From assembly GCF_028209885.1 (NCBI RefSeq), contig NZ_JAQLEM010000009.1, positions 14,262 through 78,261 of the forward strand: a stretch of 64,000 nucleotides of DNA. The letters are read 5' to 3'. Below, piece after piece: positions 58,942 through 64,000 of this stretch. Position numbers and translations under genes: made by a program. Source of the stretch: Collinsella aerofaciens (lineage in GTDB: Bacteria > Actinomycetota > Coriobacteriia > Coriobacteriales > Coriobacteriaceae). The notes under the pieces were generated by a model, which saw nothing but the letters and a program-made list of their open reading frames with translations, searched no databases and had not been told where the DNA came from. Position 1 is the stretch's first letter. Each line of letters begins with the position of its first letter.

Positions 58942-60705
58942 ATGAAGGCACTCTACAATGACGGTTCGGTGGCCGAGCTCCCGCAGGACGAGGTCACGCA
59001 CGTCATCCGCCACTCCGCCGCGCACATCATGGCGCAGGCCATCAAGCGCCTCTATCCCGAGGCCGACTTTGCCTACGGCCCCGCGACCGACAACGGCTTC
59101 TACTACGACGTCGACCTGCCCGAGGGCGTCAAGATCAGCGAGGACGACTTCCCCGCGATCGAGGCCGAGATGAAAAAGATCGTCAAGGAGAACCTCAAGT
59201 TCACCGTGTACGAGAAGCCCCGCGCCGAGGCCATCGCCCTTATGGAGGAGCGCGGCGAGAAGTACAAGGTCGAGCATATCGGCGACCTGGACGACGACGC
59301 CCGCATCACCTTCTACCAGCAGGGCGACTACATCGACATGTGCGTCGGCCCCCACATCTGCTACACCAAGGCGTTGAAGGCCTTTAAGCTCACCGGCGTC
59401 TCGGGCGCTTACTGGAAGGGTGACAAGGACAACAAGATGCTCACCCGCATCAACGGCGTCGCCTTTGCCACCAAGGAAGAGCTCGACGAGCACATGCACA
59501 TGCTGGAGGAGGCCAAGAAGCGCGACCACCGCAAGATCGGCCGCGAGATGGACCTCTTTATGATGCGTGACGAGGCCCCCGGTTTCCCGTTCTTCCTGCC
59601 CAACGGCATGATCCTTAAGAACACGCTGCTGGACTATTGGCGCGAGATTCACCGCAAGGCCGGCTACGTGGAGATCTCCACGCCGCTCATCATGAACAAG
59701 CAGCTGTGGAAGACCTCGGGCCACTGGGACCACTACAAGGACAACATGTACTCCACCGTCATTGACGACGAAGAGTACTGCATTAAGCCCATGAACTGCC
59801 CGGGCGGCGTGCTGGTGTACGCCTCCAAGCCGCACTCCTACCGCGAGCTGCCCATCCGCGCCGGCGAGATTGGCCTGGTGCATCGCCACGAGCTGCGCGG
59901 CGCCCTGCACGGCCTGTTCCGCGTGCGCTGCTTTAACCAGGACGACGCCCACCTGTTTGTGCGTCCCGACCAGCTGACCGACGAGATCGTGGGCGTGGTC
60001 AACCTGATCGACTCCGTGTACCAAAAGTTTGGCTTTAAGTATCACGTCGAGCTTTCCACCCGCCCCGAGGACTCTATGGGCTCGGACGAGGACTGGGCTC
60101 GCGCCGAGGAGGGCCTGCGCACCGCTCTGGAGAAGCTGGGCATGGACTACGAGGTCAACGAGGGTGACGGCGCCTTCTACGGCCCCAAGATCGACTTCCA
60201 CCTGGAGGACTCGCTCGGCCGTACCTGGCAGTGCGGTACCGTGCAGCTCGACTTCCAGATGCCGCTCAACTTTGATCTGGAGTACGTGGACGCCGACGGC
60301 ACCAAGAAGCGCCCCATCATGCTGCATCGCGTGTGCTTTGGCTCCATCGAGCGCTTCATCGGTATTCTGATTGAGCACTTTGCGGGCAAGTTCCCCACTT
60401 GGCTCGCTCCCGTGCAGGTCAAGGCGCTTCCGGTCTCTGAGAAGAGCCGCGACTACGCCCACGAGGTGTGCGCCAAGCTGGAGGAGGCCGGCATCCGCGT
60501 GGTCTGCGACGACCGTGACGAGAAGATCGGCTACAAGATCCGCGAGGCCCGCAGCATCGACCGCGTGCCCTACATGCTTATCCTGGGCGAGAAGGAGGTC
60601 GAGGCCGGCAACATCTCCGTCCGCGACCGCTCCAACGAGACCGTTCAGATGAGCGTTGACGAGTTTGTTGCCAAGGTGCTTGAGGAGATCAAGACCCGCG
60701 CTTAA
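58942..60705 (+). CDS. thrS: Threonyl-tRNA synthetase lacking the TGS domain
   Basis: A 587-residue class II synthetase. The N-terminal TGS domain of the standard 640-residue enzyme is missing: the editing domain begins almost at once (HSAAHIMAQA with His24 and His28). The catalytic core has MNCPGGVLVY (zinc cysteine), IGLVHRHELRGALHGLFRVR in two blocks and FNQDDAHLF; the anticodon domain ends the protein (ARSIDRVPYMLILGEKE). ATG 58942 follows GAGAGGAG; no upstream in-frame sequence encodes TGS-like residues. Tandem terminators follow. Confidence 0.95.
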   Translation: MKALYNDGSVAELPQDEVTHVIRHSAAHIMAQAIKRLYPEADFAYGPATDNGFYYDVDLPEGVKISEDDFPAIEAEMKKIVKENLKFTVYEKPRAEAIALMEERGEKYKVEHIGDLDDDARITFYQQGDYIDMCVGPHICYTKALKAFKLTGVSGAYWKGDKDNKMLTRINGVAFATKEELDEHMHMLEEAKKRDHRKIGREMDLFMMRDEAPGFPFFLPNGMILKNTLLDYWREIHRKAGYVEISTPLIMNKQLWKTSGHWDHYKDNMYSTVIDDEEYCIKPMNCPGGVLVYASKPHSYRELPIRAGEIGLVHRHELRGALHGLFRVRCFNQDDAHLFVRPDQLTDEIVGVVNLIDSVYQKFGFKYHVELSTRPEDSMGSDEDWARAEEGLRTALEKLGMDYEVNEGDGAFYGPKIDFHLEDSLGRTWQCGTVQLDFQMPLNFDLEYVDADGTKKRPIMLHRVCFGSIERFIGILIEHFAGKFPTWLAPVQVKALPVSEKSRDYAHEVCAKLEEAGIRVVCDDRDEKIGYKIREARSIDRVPYMLILGEKEVEAGNISVRDRSNETVQMSVDEFVAKVLEEIKTRA

Positions 60706-60727
60706 GGCAAGCTACACAACAATTAAC

Positions 60728-60762
60728 AAAGGCGACCGTCCACAAAGGGCGGTCGCCTTTTT
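60728..60762 (+). terminator. Terminator 1 after thrS
   Basis: AAAGGCGACCG / CGGTCGCCTTT with an 11-base loop, followed by TT. Confidence 0.93.
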
Positions 60763-60777
60763 CATGCCGAAATAAGA

Positions 60778-60807
60778 AAAGCCGCTGGTTGAGCGGCTTT
60801 TTTTGTT
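60778..60807 (+). terminator. Terminator 2 after thrS
   Basis: AAAGCCGCT / AGCGGCTTT with a five-base loop and a run of seven T in all. Confidence 0.9.
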
Positions 60808-60815
60808 GCACAAAA

Positions 60816-60941
60816 AGGTACAGATTTTTGTATCTTCCGACAGATGACATTATACGAGCAATTAATCAGTGTTTGCCCAGATTACGCAAAATGTACTGTC
60901 AGTAGGTGCATCTCCATACCCCTCTACAAAAACCTGTACTT
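60816..60941. repeat. Long-range inverted repeat upstream of the loaP-like gene
   Basis: The left copy contains GTACAGATTTTTGTA and the right copy TACAAAAACCTGTAC. They could be paired regulator sites controlling the polysaccharide promoter, or stems of a leader RNA. Confidence 0.45.
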
Positions 60942-61032
60942 TTGCGACTGCGCCTAGCTGCGAGCGAGAAGCCTGTTCTAAACGCTCCTGTATTTGCGTG
61001 CATCGCAAAGCCAAAAGAGGGGGGGCGAGAAC

Positions 61033-61623
61033 ATGGAACAGACGGCACGGCGCCAAGAGCAACTGCCAGGCGCATTTAACGACGCCACCACCAATAGCCA
61101 GCACGGCCGCGTCCGCTGGTATCTGGTCCACACCCCCAATGGAAAAGAGCGCGAGACCTGCGAAAAGGTCCGCTGCATTATCCCGCACAACTTGATGCAG
61201 GACGCTTTTGTGATGCAAAAGGAGTTCTGGTTTAAGCGGGACGGTGCATGGTCGCTCCAAACCAAACCCATGTACAAGGAATATTTCTTCGTCGCCACGC
61301 ACGATGCCGCCGCGCTCGATAGGGCGCTGGCCCAGTTGAGCTTTGGCTGTCGCATCGCTGGCAGTAGGGAGCGGGCGTACATGCCCATGCCGGACGATGC
61401 GCAGGATTGGTACCGCAGTGTGTTGGACGACGACGGCGTGGTGCGCAACAGCGTTGCGCGCATAGAAGACGGCGTTTTGCACATAGAACAGGGCCCTTTG
61501 GTGGGGCAAGAGGCCCGTGTAAAGAAGATCGACCGTCATAAGCGCTGGTGCCTGGTAAACGTGGGCGAAGGCGACTCCGCTTTTAGGGAGCTGCTTGCGC
61601 TGGACGTTCCCAACAAAACGTAA
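61033..61623 (+). CDS. NusG-like antitermination factor (LoaP/RfaH type)
   Basis: A 196-residue specialised NusG paralogue. The NGN domain begins RWYLVHTPNGKERETCEKV near residue 35 and the KOW motif is GPLVGQEARVKKIDRHKRWCLV near residue 160. Such proteins ride on RNA polymerase and prevent early termination in long operons for polysaccharides or natural products. ATG 61033 lies after a G-rich ribosome binding site. It is the first gene of the surface polysaccharide locus, as expected for LoaP/UpxY-type regulators. Confidence 0.88.
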   Translation: MEQTARRQEQLPGAFNDATTNSQHGRVRWYLVHTPNGKERETCEKVRCIIPHNLMQDAFVMQKEFWFKRDGAWSLQTKPMYKEYFFVATHDAAALDRALAQLSFGCRIAGSRERAYMPMPDDAQDWYRSVLDDDGVVRNSVARIEDGVLHIEQGPLVGQEARVKKIDRHKRWCLVNVGEGDSAFRELLALDVPNKT

Positions 61624-61631
61624 GGGAGACG

Positions 61632-62408
61632 TTGCACCAGCTATTCGTTCGCATTTTTGAATTTACCGATTGGGGGATCCCCGGACACGGGGACGTAAGT
61701 TTGTCTGTGGCTGCTAATGAAGTAACAGAGAGCTGTGTATCCGCGGAGGACGCACTGGCTATTAAAGAGATTAAGCCGAGCGGTACGCTTGGTTACCGCT
61801 TTATTAAGAGGCTGTTTGATCTGGTGTTCAGTCTTTTGATGAGCGTACTACTTCTTATCCCTATCGCCATTGTGTGCGCGCTCATTAGCCTCGAATCGCC
61901 CGGCAGCCCCATGTATACGCAAGAGCGCGTCGGTAAGGGCGGAAAGACAATCAGGATTTTTAAGCTTCGCAGCATGGTCGCAGATGCTGGCGATGTGCAG
62001 AAGTATTTGAGCCCTGAGAAGCTACATCAGTGGGAAGTCGAACGCAAAGTTGACGATGACCCTCGTATTACCAAGATTGGTCAGCTCATTCGTAAATGCT
62101 CTATCGACGAAATGCCTCAGTTTATCAATGTCTTGAACGGAGACTTGTCTGTTATTGGGCCTCGCCCCATTACACGGGATGAGCTCGAGCAGCATTTTAC
62201 GGATGAGGAGAAGGCCGAGCTTCTTTCTGTTCAGCCTGGCATTACTGGGCTTTGGCAAGCTACGGATCGAAATGAAGCAACGTTCGAAAGCGGCATGCGA
62301 CAAAAGATTGAACTTCGTTACGTACAGAACCGCTGCTTCCGTATGGATTGGAAATGCTTTACCGGCACCTTTGGGGCCATGTTTGGAAAGAAAAGGACGG
62401 GGCGATAG
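61632..62408 (+). CDS. Undecaprenyl-phosphate sugar-phosphate transferase
   Basis: A 258-residue initiating enzyme of polysaccharide synthesis (bacterial sugar transferase family, WcaJ/RfbP catalytic domain). One membrane helix (LVFSLLMSVLLLIPIAIVCAL) is followed by the catalytic motifs MYTQERVGKGGKTIRIFKLRS, RKCSIDEMPQFINVLNGDLS, VIGPRPITRDE and PGITGLWQ. It transfers a hexose-1-phosphate to the lipid carrier; which sugar is not visible. TTG 61632 follows GGGAG by three bases, eight bases after the NusG-like gene. It lacks the four-helix N-domain of the larger type. Confidence 0.92.
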   Translation: MHQLFVRIFEFTDWGIPGHGDVSLSVAANEVTESCVSAEDALAIKEIKPSGTLGYRFIKRLFDLVFSLLMSVLLLIPIAIVCALISLESPGSPMYTQERVGKGGKTIRIFKLRSMVADAGDVQKYLSPEKLHQWEVERKVDDDPRITKIGQLIRKCSIDEMPQFINVLNGDLSVIGPRPITRDELEQHFTDEEKAELLSVQPGITGLWQATDRNEATFESGMRQKIELRYVQNRCFRMDWKCFTGTFGAMFGKKRTGR

Positions 62409-63317
62409 ATGGTTAGCGAGAATATGCCTCTTGTCAGCATTATTGTCCCGACCTATAAAAGAGCCGATCGACTGGCAAAAGCGCTTAACTCTATTTTTGA
62501 TCAATCCTACAAAAACCTCGAAATAATTGTTGTTAACGACAATGAGCTTGATTCCGAATGGGATAAGGAGACAAAAAAGGTTCTTTTAGGTTGCGAGGAT
62601 TCACGTTTAAGAATCGTTCATACCGCTGGTCGTACGGGCGGTGGTCATGCTCGTAACTTTGCTTGTCGCCAAGCGGAGGGCGACTACCTCGCTTTTCTTG
62701 ACGACGACGATGAGTTTCTTCCGGATAAGGTAGAAACCCAGCTCGACTTCTTGCTGGATCATAATCTTGATATGTGTTGGCAAGACGTTTCTTGGTATGA
62801 CGAAGCGGGAAAGCTCGTAGAGCATCGTCGTCTAAACCATTGCAGTGATTTCTCTACGCAAGGCCTGCTCAGAGCCCATCTGCTAACTCCTATATCGCCG
62901 ACGTCGATCTACATGCTGAAAAAGACCCTGTTTGATAAGACCAGAGGTTTTGGAGAAGTTGCAACTGGTCAGGACTGGTGGCTTATGCTCCGTTGTATCG
63001 AAACGGGTGCACATATTGGTTATATGCCAGAAGTACACGTGCGTCAGTACCTGCATTCTGGCGAGCGTCTTTCTTTGGGAAACAACAAAGTTGAAGGTGA
63101 ATTGGCTAGACACAAAGTTGTCCAAAGCTACTATGCGCAACTCGATAAGAAAGATATTAGCTATATAGAGTTTCGGCATAACGCCGTTCTGGCGTTCGCG
63201 ATGAAGCGTAGTCGACGATACGTGGACGCCGTCAGTTACGCATTCAAAGCGTTTTTCGCTTCGCCCGTCGCGTGCTTTACCGAAGCTCTGAACTTCTTTG
63301 GAAAAAGTAAATCATAA
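62409..63317 (+). CDS. Family 2 glycosyltransferase
   Basis: A 302-residue GT-A enzyme starting LVSIIVPTYKRADRLAKAL, with the nucleotide-sugar motif YLAFLDDDDEFLPDKVE (DXD-type aspartates) and a conserved TGQDWWLMLRC region for the acceptor. It adds a sugar in surface polysaccharide synthesis. The start codon directly follows the previous stop. The gene is clearly lower in GC and uses many AT-ending codons (AAA, GTT, CTT), unlike the genes around it, which suggests recent horizontal gain. Confidence 0.92.
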   Translation: MVSENMPLVSIIVPTYKRADRLAKALNSIFDQSYKNLEIIVVNDNELDSEWDKETKKVLLGCEDSRLRIVHTAGRTGGGHARNFACRQAEGDYLAFLDDDDEFLPDKVETQLDFLLDHNLDMCWQDVSWYDEAGKLVEHRRLNHCSDFSTQGLLRAHLLTPISPTSIYMLKKTLFDKTRGFGEVATGQDWWLMLRCIETGAHIGYMPEVHVRQYLHSGERLSLGNNKVEGELARHKVVQSYYAQLDKKDISYIEFRHNAVLAFAMKRSRRYVDAVSYAFKAFFASPVACFTEALNFFGKSKS

Positions 63318-63349
63318 CCGTTTTTTCTAAATTGATTTAAGGAGTCTTT

Positions 63350-64000
63350 ATGATTGGAAATAAGAAGATCGCTGTCGCCGGTACCGGCTACGTCGGCCTG
63401 TCCCTCGCCGTCCTGCTCTCGCAGCACAACGAGGTCCACGCGCTGGACATCGTGCCCGAGAAGGTCGAGAAGATTAACAACTACGAATCGCCCATCCAGG
63501 ACGACGAAATCGAGCGCTTCCTGGCGGAGGCCAAGGCGGGGGAGCGCAAGCTCGACCTGCACGCCACCGTCGACGTGGCCGAGGCATATACGGGCGCCGA
63601 CTACGCCGTGATCGCCACGCCCACCAACTACGACAGCGACAGGAACTTCTTCGACACGAGCTCCGTCGAGGCCGCCATCGCCGCCGTGCGCTCGGTGAAC
63701 CCGGACGCCTGGATCGTCATCAAGTCGACCATCCCCGTCGGCTACACCGCGGGCCTGCGCGAGAGGCTGGGTGACGACAAGATCTTCTTCAGCCCGGAGT
63801 TCCTGCGCGAGAGCAAAGCTCTCTACGACAACCTGCACCCTAGCCGCATCGTGGTTGGCGCGCCGAAGGAGGACCCCGAGGCCGTCGCGGCCGCCGAGAA
63901 GTTCGCCGGCCTGCTCGCGCAGGGCGCCGACCCCGCCGAGCTGGAGCGCGTTAACGCCGACGGTACCGTGGGTATCCCGGAGCTCGTCCTGGGAACCACC
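63350..64000 (+). CDS. ugd: UDP-glucose 6-dehydrogenase, N-terminal part (cut by window end)
   Basis: The first 217 residues are visible. MIGNKKIAVAGTGYVGLSLA carries the NAD-binding glycine motif, ATPTNYDSDRNFFDTSSVE and VIKSTIPVGYT are typical of nucleotide-sugar dehydrogenases, and FSPEFLRESKALYDNLHPSR with IVVG is the conserved UGDH block. The enzyme makes UDP-glucuronate for the polysaccharide. AAGGAG five bases before ATG 63350 fixes the start. Codon use returns to high GC, in contrast to the glycosyltransferase before it. The catalytic cysteine lies beyond the window. Confidence 0.93.
   Translation, partial: MIGNKKIAVAGTGYVGLSLAVLLSQHNEVHALDIVPEKVEKINNYESPIQDDEIERFLAEAKAGERKLDLHATVDVAEAYTGADYAVIATPTNYDSDRNFFDTSSVEAAIAAVRSVNPDAWIVIKSTIPVGYTAGLRERLGDDKIFFSPEFLRESKALYDNLHPSRIVVGAPKEDPEAVAAAEKFAGLLAQGADPAELERVNADGTVGIPELVLGTT

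Larger units (their letters stand above)
60706..61032. other. Gap of 327 bases before the polysaccharide locus
   Basis: Contains two terminators (60728-60762, 60778-60807), then an AT-rich control region. Two inverted copies of a 17-base sequence lie at about 60816-60832 and 60925-60941 (15 of 17 matched), enclosing 92 bases. The leader of the loaP-like gene follows. No small gene is supported. Confidence 0.6.

Overview
The window looks like a chromosome segment of a strictly anaerobic, high-GC Gram-positive gut bacterium of the Coriobacteriia, most likely Collinsella or a close relative. This rests on the strong G/C third-position bias, AGGAGG-type ribosome binding sites, a selenocysteine-dependent formate hydrogenlyase and the general gene complement. 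No rRNA is present to confirm it.

Layout. 1-4640: end of moeA, a moaB/mogA gene and a molybdate ABC transporter (modA, modB, modC). 5069-11804: two paralogous 2-hydroxyacyl-CoA-dehydratase/double-cubane-type proteins, their ATP-dependent activase, then selD (itself with an in-frame UGA), yedF, a DUF3343 gene and a cysteine desulfurase-like enzyme. 11882-15753: brnQ, tRNA-Pro, tRNA-Gly, an AbiEi/nuclease-like orphan between two identical-arm palindromes, and a PIN toxin/RelB-like antitoxin pair. 16183-31597: a complete Hyf-type formate hydrogenlyase locus (hydN-like, fdhF with UGA at codon 140, hyfA to hyfI, hycH, hycI, focA). 31720-38666: a cytosolic molybdopterin oxidoreductase, selA, selB, tRNA-Sec, mobA and a second, Cys-rich DUF3343 gene. 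38924-44254: gdhA and a xanthine-dehydrogenase-type molybdenum hydroxylase. 44395-52664: tRNA-Leu, tig, clpP, clpX, valS, folC. 52770-57564 (minus strand): an M24 peptidase and a GlpA/GlpB-like/DUF1667 operon. 57565-60705: a palindrome array, a zinc-ribbon membrane protein and thrS. 61033-64000: the start of a surface-polysaccharide locus (LoaP/NusG-like factor, sugar-phosphate transferase, glycosyltransferase, UDP-glucose dehydrogenase cut by the window end).

The first 44 kb are linked by molybdenum and selenium. ModABC imports molybdate; MoeA, MoaB and MobA make the cofactor. SelD, SelA, SelB and tRNA-Sec insert selenocysteine into FdhF and SelD. YedF, the DUF3343 proteins and the desulfurase-like enzyme are the usual companions of selenium-dependent molybdenum hydroxylases, for which the xanthine-dehydrogenase-like genes are the candidate. 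Formate made in fermentation would be exported or re-imported by FocA and split to H2 and CO2 by the membrane-bound Hyf complex, which has five membrane subunits and so may pump ions.

The least explained content is between the genes. It includes an array of 11 alternating inverted copies of a 16-bp motif with a regular step of about 40 bp (57756-58172), five elements of about 67-73 bp with shared arms, two nested hairpins around valS with a shared core but unrelated, almost perfectly paired outer stems, and two related hairpins in the double-cubane operon. These look like several families of palindromic elements whose stems are preserved by compensating changes.
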